A stretch of 64,000 nucleotides of DNA from Bacteroidota bacterium (lineage in GTDB: Bacteria > Bacteroidota > Bacteroidia > Chitinophagales > Chitinophagaceae). The notes below the pieces were generated by a model, which had not been told where the DNA came from, did no database searches, and worked only from the letters and a program-made list of their open reading frames with translations. Every line of letters starts with the position of its first letter. Within the stretch, counting starts at the first letter, position 1. Shown here piece by piece: positions 36,068 to 45,310 of the stretch. The position numbers and the translations under genes are program-made. The stretch spans positions 62,001 to 126,000 of the forward strand of contig CANFXV010000001.1 in assembly GCA_947451115.1 (NCBI GenBank), in the 5' to 3' direction.

Positions 36068-36961
36068 TTATTTTTTAAGTACCGGAAACAAGCTTCTTAT
36101 TTCTGCTTCATTAGGCTGTGCACCATATTCGCAAATTTCAAAGGCTTCTGCCTGTTTTGCTTTGGCTGCTTTGGCTGCACCATACCATTTCACCATCGCC
36201 GCTCTGATATTGGCTTTCATTGGACGGTCATATAATTTCATCATCCATTGCAAGCGCTCTTCTTTTCCAGCAGGCACGTCTTTTTCATATCTTCCTATCC
36301 AAGGCATCCACTCGTAAAATTGAGAGACATGCGCATCAAAGGCAGAAATCTTTTTTGCATAAGTAGTACTAATATCTACTACGATATCTGGTCTAAAAGG
36401 ATTGGGTCTTTGAAAATGATCTTGGGCGTATAAAAAAACGGGTGTCTTTCTTAATGCAGGCACTTCTGGTGCCACATTGGGTACTTCTACCATATAGGCG
36501 GCATCCTGCACCAAGACGCCTGTATACCTATGGTCAGGATGGTAATCATTGGGTCTTGGAGCAATTACGACATCGGCATTCCATTCTCTAATTTTTTTGA
36601 TGATTTGTAATCTCACTTCTAAGGTGGGTAGTAAAGCACCATCATGATTGTCTAGTACATCATAAGTAACGCCCAATCTTTTAGCTACCTCCTGCGTTTC
36701 GGCATACCTGCGCGCGGCCAATTCTTTTCCTTTCATGCTTTGGTGTCCTGCATCACCATTGGTTACGGCTACAAATTTTACGGCATGGCCAATACTTGCC
36801 AATAAGGCTGCAGTGCCGCCAGCTTCATTGTCACAATCGTCTGGGTGTGCGCCAATTACAATAATTCTGCTTTTTTCTTTAATGACCTGTGCCATCGATT
36901 TTGGTGTATAAAAGAATAAGCAAAGACCCAAGGCCATGGTCATTTTAAAATAATTTTTCAT
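36068..36961 (-). CDS. PIG-L family deacetylase, secreted
   Basis: A 297-residue exported zinc deacetylase of the LmbE/PIG-L family that removes N-acetyl groups from glucosamine-type sugars. Signal peptide ends SMAQ. The metal motif AHPDD is at residues 38-42 (VIGAHPDDCDNEAGG). A later HPDHRYTG supplies another ligand, with AVTNGDAGHQ and ADVVIAPRPNDYHPDHR typical of the family. Pairing with a CBM9-like protein suggests action on an extracellular amino-sugar-containing substrate, which would fit the nearby GH20. The exact substrate is not visible. Confidence 0.9.
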   Translation of the reverse strand: MKNYFKMTMALGLCLFFYTPKSMAQVIKEKSRIIVIGAHPDDCDNEAGGTAALLASIGHAVKFVAVTNGDAGHQSMKGKELAARRYAETQEVAKRLGVTYDVLDNHDGALLPTLEVRLQIIKKIREWNADVVIAPRPNDYHPDHRYTGVLVQDAAYMVEVPNVAPEVPALRKTPVFLYAQDHFQRPNPFRPDIVVDISTTYAKKISAFDAHVSQFYEWMPWIGRYEKDVPAGKEERLQWMMKLYDRPMKANIRAAMVKWYGAAKAAKAKQAEAFEICEYGAQPNEAEIRSLFPVLKK

Positions 36962-37082
36962 TGTCTATTTTTTAAGTAATCAATTGGATGGTTCAGTAAC
37001 TGAATTTAAACAATTCTTTGATGCCAACCTTGGTTTTTGTAACTTCATTACCTATTTAATTTTATTTATTTAAGTCCCATTT

Positions 37083-39518
37083 ATGAAAGCAGCTTTAAAG
37101 TTTTGTGTTTTAATTTGTTGCCCCTTTATCTTGTTTGCTCAAAAAAAGCAAATTAAAAAAAAGACGACTAGCCCTACGAGTAGTTCCGTATCTGCGCCCT
37201 CTATTCAAGCACCCCTTAAACTGTGGTATGACCAACCTGCCAGGTATTTTGAAGAGGCATTGGTATTAGGCAATGGTCATCAAGGAGCTACAGTATTTGG
37301 TGGCATTGCTTCGGATAAAATATATTTAAATGACCTTACCTTATGGTCTGGTGAACCAGTCAATGCCAATATGAATCCGGAAGCGTATAAAAATTTACCC
37401 GCGGTAAGAAAAGCATTACAAGAAAAAAATTACAAAAAAGCAGGAGAGCTCATCAAAAAATTACAAGGTAAGTTCTCAGAATCTTATGCACCTCTTGGCA
37501 CTTTGTTTTTAGAAATAAATGACGATCCTTACATCACAGATTATTACAGAGAATTAGACCTAGATAACGCTATTGCAAAAGTGAAGACTACTTCCAACAA
37601 TAATGTAATAGAAAGAGAATATTTAGTTTCCAATCCAGATAAAATATTTGCCATTCATTTAACTAGTAAAAAAGCAGGGGCACTTGGCTTTACCGTTTAT
37701 TTTCAATCTCTCTTGCAACATACCACTTCTAATACCAGCAATGCCCTCCAAATGAATGGAATAGCCCCAGTAAAAGCAGATCCCAGCTATCTTCAAAAAA
37801 CGCGCAATGCGGTGATGTTTGATCGTAAAAGAGGTACTCGATTTACGGCCAATCTACAAATCCAATCTGCTTCGGGTGAAATTACAAAAACCGATTCTTC
37901 CTTAAGTTTAACTGGTGCGACAGAAGCCACCATTTATATTTCCATGGCCACAAGTTTTAATGGATTTGATAAAGATCCCGCTACCAAAGGCCTTAACAAT
38001 ATAGCCATTGCTGAAACACAAATGAATCATGCCAAACAAACGGGTTGGGCTGAAATTAAAAAACAACACGTGAAAGATTATCAAAATTATTTTAAGCGTG
38101 TTGAATTAAAATTGTCCGATAAAGATTTAGTGAATCTACCCACCGATGAACGTTTGAAACGTTATGCCAAAGGAGAACTAGATCCTTATTTAGAAACCTT
38201 GTATTTTCAGTACGGCCGTTATTTATTAATTTCAAGTTCGCGTACACCTGGCGTCCCCGCTAATTTACAGGGCTTGTGGAATCCTTATATTCAACCACCT
38301 TGGTCAAGTAATTATACCATTAATATTAATGCAGAGGAAAATTATTGGTTAGCAGAAAATACCAATCTTTCTGAAATGCATTTGCCTTTTTTACAATTTA
38401 TTGGGAATCTTTCTACCACAGGAAAAATAACTGCTAAAACATTTTACAATATGCCAGGTTGGGTGGCCCACCATAATTCAGACATCTGGGCCATGTCTAA
38501 TCCTGTAGGTAATTTTGGCAATGGTGATCCCGTTTGGGCCAATTGGGCCATGGGCGGCACTTGGGCCTCGACGCATTTGTGGGAACATTATTTATATACA
38601 CAGGACCAAAATTTTTTAGAAAAAAATGCTTATCCAATAATGCGTGGTGCGGCAGAATTTTGTCTGGCCTGGTTGGTCCCCGATAGCAGTGGTCAGTTGA
38701 TTACTTCGCCCTCTACTTCTCCAGAAAATTCTTTTAAAATGCCCAGTGGTTTTGTAGGGGCTACCTTTTTTGGAGGGACCGCCGATTTGGCGATGATTAG
38801 AGAATTATTTTTAGATATACTTGCTGCACAAAAAGTTTTAAAAAATGACAATGAGTTTGCAGGTAAAATAAATACTGCCTTAAATAATTTACATGGCTAT
38901 CAAGTAGGCAAGGCAGGAAATTTACAAGAATGGTATTATGATTGGGAAGACAATGAACCCAAACATCGTCATCAATCTCATTTGTATGGATTGTTTCCAG
39001 GTAACCATGTGACGGTAGATAAAACACCATTGATTGCAGCCGCTGCCAAAAAAACTTTAGAAATTAAAGGAGACGAAACCACCGGTTGGTCTAAGGGATG
39101 GAGAATCAATTTATGGGCAAGGTTAAAAGACGGCGACCATGCCTATAAAATGTATCGTGAATTATTAAAATATGTACCTCCAGATGAAACCAAAGAAAAC
39201 TATACCAATTCGGGGGGGACTTATCCTAATTTATTAGACGCACATCCTCCTTTTCAAATTGATGGAAATTTTGGAGGTGCAGCCGCTGTGGCTGAAATGT
39301 TGGTCCAGTCTAATGCTGAATACATCGAATTGTTACCTGCATTGCCTAAAGCCTGGCCTTCAGGTGCGGTCAAAGGACTTAAAACCAGAGGTAATTTTGA
39401 AATTGAGATGAGCTGGAATGCGGGCCAAGTAACCAATCTTAAAATAAAATCATCCACTCAAGCAACAGCCAAGGTGCTGATGAATGGTAAAATGCAAACA
39501 ATTAAAACTAGTAAATAA
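37083..39518 (+). CDS. Glycoside hydrolase family 95 (alpha-L-fucosidase-type)
   Basis: An 811-residue secreted enzyme, signal peptide ending LFAQ followed by a basic Ser/Thr-rich linker. The N-terminal beta domain starts KLWYDQPARYFEEALVLGNG and contains DLTLWSGEP, both GH95 signatures. In the (alpha/alpha)6 domain the residues known from bifidobacterial AfcA are present: the Asn pair in TININAEENYW (Asn414 and Asn416), the general acid Glu548 in TSPENSF, and Asp727 in FQIDGNFGG. It should hydrolyse alpha-1,2-fucosyl (or galactosyl) linkages by inversion. HD and M14 genes follow on the same strand with gaps under 50 bases. Confidence 0.95.
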   Translation: MKAALKFCVLICCPFILFAQKKQIKKKTTSPTSSSVSAPSIQAPLKLWYDQPARYFEEALVLGNGHQGATVFGGIASDKIYLNDLTLWSGEPVNANMNPEAYKNLPAVRKALQEKNYKKAGELIKKLQGKFSESYAPLGTLFLEINDDPYITDYYRELDLDNAIAKVKTTSNNNVIEREYLVSNPDKIFAIHLTSKKAGALGFTVYFQSLLQHTTSNTSNALQMNGIAPVKADPSYLQKTRNAVMFDRKRGTRFTANLQIQSASGEITKTDSSLSLTGATEATIYISMATSFNGFDKDPATKGLNNIAIAETQMNHAKQTGWAEIKKQHVKDYQNYFKRVELKLSDKDLVNLPTDERLKRYAKGELDPYLETLYFQYGRYLLISSSRTPGVPANLQGLWNPYIQPPWSSNYTININAEENYWLAENTNLSEMHLPFLQFIGNLSTTGKITAKTFYNMPGWVAHHNSDIWAMSNPVGNFGNGDPVWANWAMGGTWASTHLWEHYLYTQDQNFLEKNAYPIMRGAAEFCLAWLVPDSSGQLITSPSTSPENSFKMPSGFVGATFFGGTADLAMIRELFLDILAAQKVLKNDNEFAGKINTALNNLHGYQVGKAGNLQEWYYDWEDNEPKHRHQSHLYGLFPGNHVTVDKTPLIAAAAKKTLEIKGDETTGWSKGWRINLWARLKDGDHAYKMYRELLKYVPPDETKENYTNSGGTYPNLLDAHPPFQIDGNFGGAAAVAEMLVQSNAEYIELLPALPKAWPSGAVKGLKTRGNFEIEMSWNAGQVTNLKIKSSTQATAKVLMNGKMQTIKTSK

Positions 39519-39566
39519 AACAGAATTAAACCTAGGAGTAAGTAACTTTAAAAAAACAAGTAACTC

Positions 39567-40166
39567 ATGTCATTGATTTTGGGACGTTCTGAATTTGGAG
39601 ATCCTGCCAATAAAGGCAAGGTATTATCAGTGAGCGAGGCCAATGATTTATTTACCAGCTGGGTATTGAATCCCAAATTGCAATTACATATGAAACAGGT
39701 GGCTCATTTAATGAAATGTTGGGCCAAAGAAATAGAAAATTCAAATGAACAAGATCAATGGCGTTGGGAAATGGCTGGCCTATTGCATGACGCAGATTGG
39801 GATCAATGGCCCGATCAACATTGTAAAAAAATAATCGAGTACTTAGAAGAAAAACAAATAGATCCAGAAATTATAAGAGCCATTGCATCTCATGGTCCAG
39901 TACATTTTGGTGTGGAGCCCATCACGCAAATGGATAAAATGTTGTACGCTTTTGATGAGCTTTCCGGTTTAATGCATGCCTATTCTTTAATGCGCCCCGA
40001 AGGCTACAAGGGCATGGAATTAAAAGGTGCTAAAAAAAGAATCAAAGACAAATCCTTTGCTGCCAATGTTTCTAGAGCCGATATTGATGACGCTTGTAAA
40101 AGAGCCAATATTGAATTGGATAGGCTAATTCAATTTATAATAGATAGACAAGCCCTTGTTGTATAG
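39567..40166 (+). CDS. HD-domain phosphohydrolase-like protein
   Basis: A 199-residue cytoplasmic protein without a signal peptide. The HD metal motif is seen as HMKQVAHLM, then WEMAGLLHDADWDQ, then a later ASHGPV segment and DKMLYAFDELSGLM. Such small HDIG-type proteins hydrolyse phosphate esters or nucleotides, and the substrate is unknown here. It lies between secreted enzymes (GH95 upstream by 48 bases, M14 downstream by 46), so co-transcription may be incidental rather than functional. Confidence 0.85.
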   Translation: MSLILGRSEFGDPANKGKVLSVSEANDLFTSWVLNPKLQLHMKQVAHLMKCWAKEIENSNEQDQWRWEMAGLLHDADWDQWPDQHCKKIIEYLEEKQIDPEIIRAIASHGPVHFGVEPITQMDKMLYAFDELSGLMHAYSLMRPEGYKGMELKGAKKRIKDKSFAANVSRADIDDACKRANIELDRLIQFIIDRQALVV

Positions 40167-40212
40167 ATTTTTAAAACAGACTTTTTTAAATAAATTATTT
40201 AATCTTATTCCC

Positions 40213-42903
40213 ATGCGTAAAATTATTATTGCCCTTGTATTTTTTGTAAGCATCCATTCAATGGTGGCCGCACAAATAGTACCTAGCCCTAAATCACATT
40301 TTGGGTTTAATATTGGAGACAACTATCAATTGGCCACGTTTACGCAAACAGAAGCTTATTTAAAAAAGATAGCTGCGGTCTCTAAAAAAGTAAAACTTCA
40401 AGTAATAGGTCAAACAGAAGAGGGGCGCAATCAATACATGCTGATTGTTTCTGATCCGAGTAATTTAGCGAATCTTGAAAAATACAAAACGATTGCACAA
40501 AAATTAGCACACGCTGAAAATTTATCCGAAAAAGAAGCAGCCCGCTTGTCTAAAGAAGGAAAGGCTGTGGTATGGATTGACGGCGGCTTGCATGCCACCG
40601 AAGTAACAGGCATACATCAATGGATCGAATCTATTTATCAAATCATTACAAGAGAAGATGAAGAAACAAAGCGCATTTTAAAATCTACCATTATTTTATT
40701 TGTACATGCTAATCCTGATGGTCAAGAATTAGTTTCTAATTGGTACATGAGAAATAGCGATACCTTAAAAAGAGCCACTTCAAATTTACCTCGCTTGTAT
40801 GAAAAATATATTGGGCATGACAACAACCGTGATTTTTTTATGACCAATATGGCGGAGTCCAAAAATATGAGTCGTCAACAATACATCGAATGGATGCCTC
40901 AGGTTTTATACAATCACCATCAAACAGGTCCTCCAGGTTCGGTAGTGGCTGGCCCTCCCTACCGCGATCCCTTTAATTATGTCTATGATCCTTTACTAGT
41001 TACAGGCATTGATGCATTGGGGGCAGCGATGAGTAGTCGTTTGAATGCAGAAGGAAAGCCTGGGTATACGATGAAAGGGGGTTCGGTGTATTCTACTTGG
41101 TGGAACGGAGGTTTAAGAACCACCGCTTATTACCACAATATCATTGGACTATTGACAGAAATTATTGGAAGTCCTACACCTTCCACTATTCCACTCGTAC
41201 CTCAAAGATTAATACCAAACAGTGCAAACCCTTTCCCCATAACGCCTAGAAAATGGTATTTTAAAAATTCGATTGATTATTCCATTTCATTAAACTATGC
41301 TGTATTAGATTATGCGGCTAGATACAAAGATGAATTATTGATGAATATTTATACCATGGGTAGACATAGTATTGAAGCAGGAAGCAAAGACAGTTGGACA
41401 CTATCGCCAAAAAAATCAGACTTAATTACAGAATTATTTAAAGCAGATAAAAAAGAAGGTAAATCAGATACCATCCCTCAAGTCTATTATGATAAAGTAT
41501 ATAAAAACCCAAGTTTCAGAGATCCAAGAGGCTATATCCTTCCAATTACACAATCTACAACGGCCATTGCCTTTATCAATATTTTAATTCAAAGTGGCAT
41601 TAAGATTGAAAAAGCAACTGCTTCATTTACCGTGAATGGAAAAAATTATCCAGTAGGATCTTATATTGTTAAAACCAACCAAGCTTTTAGACCTCATGTA
41701 TTGGATATGTTTGAACCACAGGATCATCCCAATGATTTCTTGTATCCAGGGGGTCCTCCAGTAAGACCTTATGATGCAGCAGGATGGACGCCTGCTTTTA
41801 CTATGGGCATTGATTTTGATAGAATCTTAGAAGATTTCAACGGACCATTTGAAACCATTCCTTATGGCCAAATACAAAAACCAATAGGGCGTATTAACAA
41901 ACCAACAAAAGAATGGGTGGGCTATACTTTTCCGACCAATGAAAACGCAGCCTATATAGCAGTGAATGAATTTTTAAGCGCTGGTGTGGAGGTTTTTAAA
42001 AATAAGGATCAATATTATGTGGCGAGTAATAAAAATATAGATGCACAAATTGAAAAATTAAGTGAAGCGCAAGGTATTAGATTTACCAGTGTCAATCAAA
42101 AGCCAGAAGGCATGAACGATAAAGTAAATGCACAAAGAATTGCTTTATGGGATAAATATGGTGGATCTATTTCTTCTGGTTGGGTAAGATGGATTTTTGA
42201 AAACTACCATTTCCCTTTTAAAATAATTTATCCAAAACAAATTGATGCGGGTGGTTTAAGGGATCAATTTGATGTAATTGTTTTTGTGGAAGGAGCCATT
42301 CCTGCGCTAAAGGCCGAAGCGCCTTCTCCTTATGAAGACAAAGAGCCAGTGACAGAGGAAATTCCAACCGAATTCCATTATATGTTGGGAAAAATCAACA
42401 CAGAAAAATCCATTCCTGCTTTAAATGAATTTTTACAAAAAGGCGGAAAAATTATTACCATTGGATCGAGTGCAAATTTGGCCTATCATTTGAATTTGCC
42501 TGTTAAAAATGCCTTGGTAGAAATGGTCAATGGCAAAGAAAAAGTTTTACCTGGTGAAAAATTTTATATTCCTGGAAGTGTGATGCAAATAACAGTGGAC
42601 AATGAATACAAAGCCAATTGGGGCATGAATAAAAATGCAGATGTATATTTTAATGCGAGCCCTGTATTTAAATTATTGCCCGATGCCATTGCACATAAAG
42701 AACTAGTTCCACTAGCTTGGTATGCCAGCGATAAAACTTTAAGAAGTGGCTGGGCATTCGGACAAGCCTATTTGCAAGACGGTATTGCTGCCTTTGAAGC
42801 CAAAGTGGGCGCTGGCAAGCTTTTTGTGTATGGTCCTGAAATCACATTCAGAGGACAAACCCATAGTAATTATAAGATGCTATTCAATCAATTGTATCAA
42901 TAA
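40213..42903 (+). CDS. M14-family zinc carboxypeptidase-like protein, secreted
   Basis: An 896-residue exported metallopeptidase. I start at ATG 40213 (MRKIIIALVFFVS), giving a signal peptide ending VAAQ; the upstream TTG would add an implausible leader overlapping the HD gene. Zinc ligands are His127 and Glu130 in GGLHATEV, with a candidate third His in YNHHQTGPPG (about 235). FVHANPDGQELV and DNNRDFFM are family features. The C-terminal half (about 500-890) looks like a class-I glutamine amidotransferase-like fold ending KLFVYGPEITFRGQ. The family is normally annotated as M14 peptidase; the actual substrate is unknown. Confidence 0.9.
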   Translation: MRKIIIALVFFVSIHSMVAAQIVPSPKSHFGFNIGDNYQLATFTQTEAYLKKIAAVSKKVKLQVIGQTEEGRNQYMLIVSDPSNLANLEKYKTIAQKLAHAENLSEKEAARLSKEGKAVVWIDGGLHATEVTGIHQWIESIYQIITREDEETKRILKSTIILFVHANPDGQELVSNWYMRNSDTLKRATSNLPRLYEKYIGHDNNRDFFMTNMAESKNMSRQQYIEWMPQVLYNHHQTGPPGSVVAGPPYRDPFNYVYDPLLVTGIDALGAAMSSRLNAEGKPGYTMKGGSVYSTWWNGGLRTTAYYHNIIGLLTEIIGSPTPSTIPLVPQRLIPNSANPFPITPRKWYFKNSIDYSISLNYAVLDYAARYKDELLMNIYTMGRHSIEAGSKDSWTLSPKKSDLITELFKADKKEGKSDTIPQVYYDKVYKNPSFRDPRGYILPITQSTTAIAFINILIQSGIKIEKATASFTVNGKNYPVGSYIVKTNQAFRPHVLDMFEPQDHPNDFLYPGGPPVRPYDAAGWTPAFTMGIDFDRILEDFNGPFETIPYGQIQKPIGRINKPTKEWVGYTFPTNENAAYIAVNEFLSAGVEVFKNKDQYYVASNKNIDAQIEKLSEAQGIRFTSVNQKPEGMNDKVNAQRIALWDKYGGSISSGWVRWIFENYHFPFKIIYPKQIDAGGLRDQFDVIVFVEGAIPALKAEAPSPYEDKEPVTEEIPTEFHYMLGKINTEKSIPALNEFLQKGGKIITIGSSANLAYHLNLPVKNALVEMVNGKEKVLPGEKFYIPGSVMQITVDNEYKANWGMNKNADVYFNASPVFKLLPDAIAHKELVPLAWYASDKTLRSGWAFGQAYLQDGIAAFEAKVGAGKLFVYGPEITFRGQTHSNYKMLFNQLYQ

Positions 42904-42932
42904 AAAATAGTAAAAGAAGTAATCGTTATCAA

Positions 42933-43994
42933 TTAATTCAATACTGTTTTTTTTGCAAATGCCGGTCTGATCACCCAGGGTTGATTATTGGGTTTTCTGA
43001 TGACCAACCAATAAAAAAAGAAACTAGTGGTAATTATCCTCATGACGGCTACTGTCCATACTGGAAGGCTATGGCTTAAATCAATTAATAAACCATCATC
43101 AGGAAATTTGCCATATCCAACCAAGGACGGCAATCGATACCAATAATAACAGGAAACGCCAGCCGCAGCAAATAGGCTGATGAGTTTTCGTTTGTGTTGA
43201 ACCTTAACCAATCTATCTAAATTATAATAAATAATAGCAGTAATGGCCAAGCCTACTATTGGGATATAATAAACACTAAATAAATTTTCAAGGTTAGTTA
43301 AATTGTTTTCGTCGGGCACATGAAACCAACCCCAAATAAAACCCGGTAAGCCGCCAATAATCATCAAACCACTTAGTACATTGTATTCGGTTTTATGTGA
43401 ACTTAATGGATTTACATTGGGCGTTGAATCGGGACAAGGAATGACACAGTTCATACAATTTTCACAATTGGCATTGGGCATGGACATAAATACATTACCC
43501 CCATATAATTTTTCAACTGGATGTACGGGACACAAACCAGAACACCAAGCGCTTTTCCATTCGTAAAAAAATCCTAAGGTCACCCCAATGACGGCCATGC
43601 TTATAATTAAAATTCCTGTGGCTAATCCACTTCTGTTAAATACAGCATGCCTCAAAGGCACAATAATGAATAAAGCAAAAGTGGCGATCACATTTAAAAT
43701 GCCAATTTGCTTAGCAGTTAATTTTTTTCTTTTTGACAAACCCAAATGTCTTGGCAATAAATTAGTCGTGGCCAATGGACAAACATTTCTCCAGATGCCT
43801 AATGCTACAACAAATATAAAAGGGGCTATAGGAATTAAAATATTCCAAAAAAGTAAAATACCAATGGCCGGGAAAAACAATAAACAGGTTAACATGACCG
43901 CTCCTATCAACCAAACCAAAAATTGAACCATTCGCCAAATAGTTTTGGTTTGATTAGACAATTGAGCACCTGATTTAAACGCAGTAGAAGACAT
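42933..43994 (-). CDS. NapH/NosR-like 4Fe-4S membrane protein
   Basis: A 353-residue inner-membrane protein with about eight hydrophobic helices and one complete 4Fe-4S site, CENCMNCVIPCPD. Two further Cys-Pro motifs, NVCPLATTN and WCSGLCPVHPVEKLYG, recall NosR, NapH and CcoG polyferredoxins, but no second full cluster motif is present. Such proteins pass electrons from quinol or flavin to periplasmic respiratory or maturation systems. No reductase, nos or nap genes are adjacent. A Crp/Fnr-like palindrome lies 71 bases upstream of its start, consistent with redox or oxygen control. It converges on the M14 gene. Confidence 0.82.
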   Translation of the reverse strand: MSSTAFKSGAQLSNQTKTIWRMVQFLVWLIGAVMLTCLLFFPAIGILLFWNILIPIAPFIFVVALGIWRNVCPLATTNLLPRHLGLSKRKKLTAKQIGILNVIATFALFIIVPLRHAVFNRSGLATGILIISMAVIGVTLGFFYEWKSAWCSGLCPVHPVEKLYGGNVFMSMPNANCENCMNCVIPCPDSTPNVNPLSSHKTEYNVLSGLMIIGGLPGFIWGWFHVPDENNLTNLENLFSVYYIPIVGLAITAIIYYNLDRLVKVQHKRKLISLFAAAGVSCYYWYRLPSLVGYGKFPDDGLLIDLSHSLPVWTVAVMRIITTSFFFYWLVIRKPNNQPWVIRPAFAKKTVLN

Positions 43995-44064
43995 AATTTT
44001 CGATTGAAAGGATAAAACAATTTTATTTTCAAAACGAAAAATAGGATTTATGAAAAATTAAAAA

Positions 44065-44080
44065 TATGATTTACATCATA
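44065..44080. promoter_or_regulatory. Crp/Fnr-type palindrome upstream of the 4Fe-4S membrane protein
   Basis: TATGAT and ATCATA are perfect arms around TTAC. The core GAT-N4-ATC is that of Fnr/Dnr sites (TTGAT-N4-ATCAA), with A in place of the second T. The position, 71 bases before the start of an electron-transfer gene, supports a regulatory role. The regulator is not in the window. Confidence 0.5.
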
Positions 44081-44116
44081 GTCCTTAGGCTCAATAAATG
44101 ACTTTGCTCTTTTTTG

Positions 44117-45196
44117 CTAATCGTTATTTCTTGCAAAAGATTTTGGAATGAGCAAGAGGTTTTTTTGAAGGGTTTGTTTTAAATGCCGCTTCACTAATTG
44201 TCCCATGGTTTTTGCTTTATGGTAGGTAGATGCTTCTTTGAAGTGTTGGGTGAGACTAGTTTTTAGTGTAGCAATTTTTTCTGGTGTTGAAATATGGTCT
44301 GTGCACATGATGTCAAATAAATCATTCATCCTATACCTAGCGGATGCCAATCTAAAGGTCATCATGGTTCTTTCTTCAGCTTGGTATTGTGCAATAGATT
44401 CTTTATCCAAATGAGCAGTTACGATATCTACAAAGGCTTTGTTTTCTTTAAAAAATTGAGGCAGGTATAAATTTTTTCTTCCTTCATAAGATTGTTGATC
44501 AAAATCAATGGCACGAATCCGATATTGAAAATCCTCAATGTCTGGAATGATATTAACTACATAGTTGTAAGAACGCATGTCACCAAGCAATTGAACAAAA
44601 CATCGCTCATTAAATTTTACAAATTCTTTGGCGAGTCTGATTAAATTGGTGTTGGAATTGTTCAAATGATCAGCTATAAAAATATCTCCAGGAATGCCAG
44701 GTATATGTTCTTCAACCAAGGTGGTTTGATGGGTAAAATAAGTAATTCTATTGGGAGAAAGTAGGTGTTCTAATTCTAAACCATACACCCTGCTTGCATC
44801 TGCTTGCTTAATGTAGTAGTGATCATAATTGTCATTAAATTTATTTACAATTCTAATTCTAAAGGGTTGACTGTTTCCAAAATAACAAAAATCAATTCTT
44901 GCTACATCCAAATGATTGATGATAGTGGTGTCACCTTCTGTTTTTAAAATCGCATAAATTTTCACCAAGCCTTCTCTTAAATATTCCCATTCTTTCATAT
45001 CAAAAGACAATTTTTCCCAACTACTTGGATTGCCTTTTTTATCTTTTAAAGGAATAGAATAAGTATAGCGCTGCAAGTCCTGATAACTTACTGGTAGTTT
45101 AACTTCTCTTCCATAACGAACCAAGTAGGCACGTAAATCTTTTTGAATAGGGAAGATGGGCTTTTTTTTAGAAGGCTGTTCAAGTTCCCCCGACAT
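44117..45196 (-). CDS. Unknown protein with kinase-like motifs
   Basis: A 359-residue cytoplasmic protein that I do not recognise as a named family. It has no signal peptide or membrane helix. The segment LLGDMRSYNYVVNIIPD followed about 15 residues later by RIRAIDFDQQSYEG resembles the catalytic loop and DFG region of protein-kinase-like folds (D-x4-N then DFD). An earlier LELEHLLSPNRITYF would match a hinge-like region. No clear ATP-binding Lys/Gly loop is evident. The C-terminal region is helical and basic. ATG 45196 was chosen over TTG 45223. It diverges from the aminotransferase gene. Confidence 0.7.
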   Translation of the reverse strand: MSGELEQPSKKKPIFPIQKDLRAYLVRYGREVKLPVSYQDLQRYTYSIPLKDKKGNPSSWEKLSFDMKEWEYLREGLVKIYAILKTEGDTTIINHLDVARIDFCYFGNSQPFRIRIVNKFNDNYDHYYIKQADASRVYGLELEHLLSPNRITYFTHQTTLVEEHIPGIPGDIFIADHLNNSNTNLIRLAKEFVKFNERCFVQLLGDMRSYNYVVNIIPDIEDFQYRIRAIDFDQQSYEGRKNLYLPQFFKENKAFVDIVTAHLDKESIAQYQAEERTMMTFRLASARYRMNDLFDIMCTDHISTPEKIATLKTSLTQHFKEASTYHKAKTMGQLVKRHLKQTLQKNLLLIPKSFARNND

Positions 45197-45279
45197 CTGG
45201 ATATGGTCAAAAAAATGATTCAAAAAATAGTATTACCTAAATTTACGATTTTGTAACGCTTCTCAGTAGTTTAATTTCT

Positions 45280-45287
45280 TACATTTG
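45280..45287 (+). promoter_or_regulatory. -7 box of the class IV aminotransferase gene
   Basis: TACATTTG matches TAnnTTTG, 24 bases before the TTG start. No well-spaced -33 TTTG was found. Confidence 0.4.
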
Positions 45288-45310
45288 ACTAAGCTGTAAA
45301 ACATTTTTAA

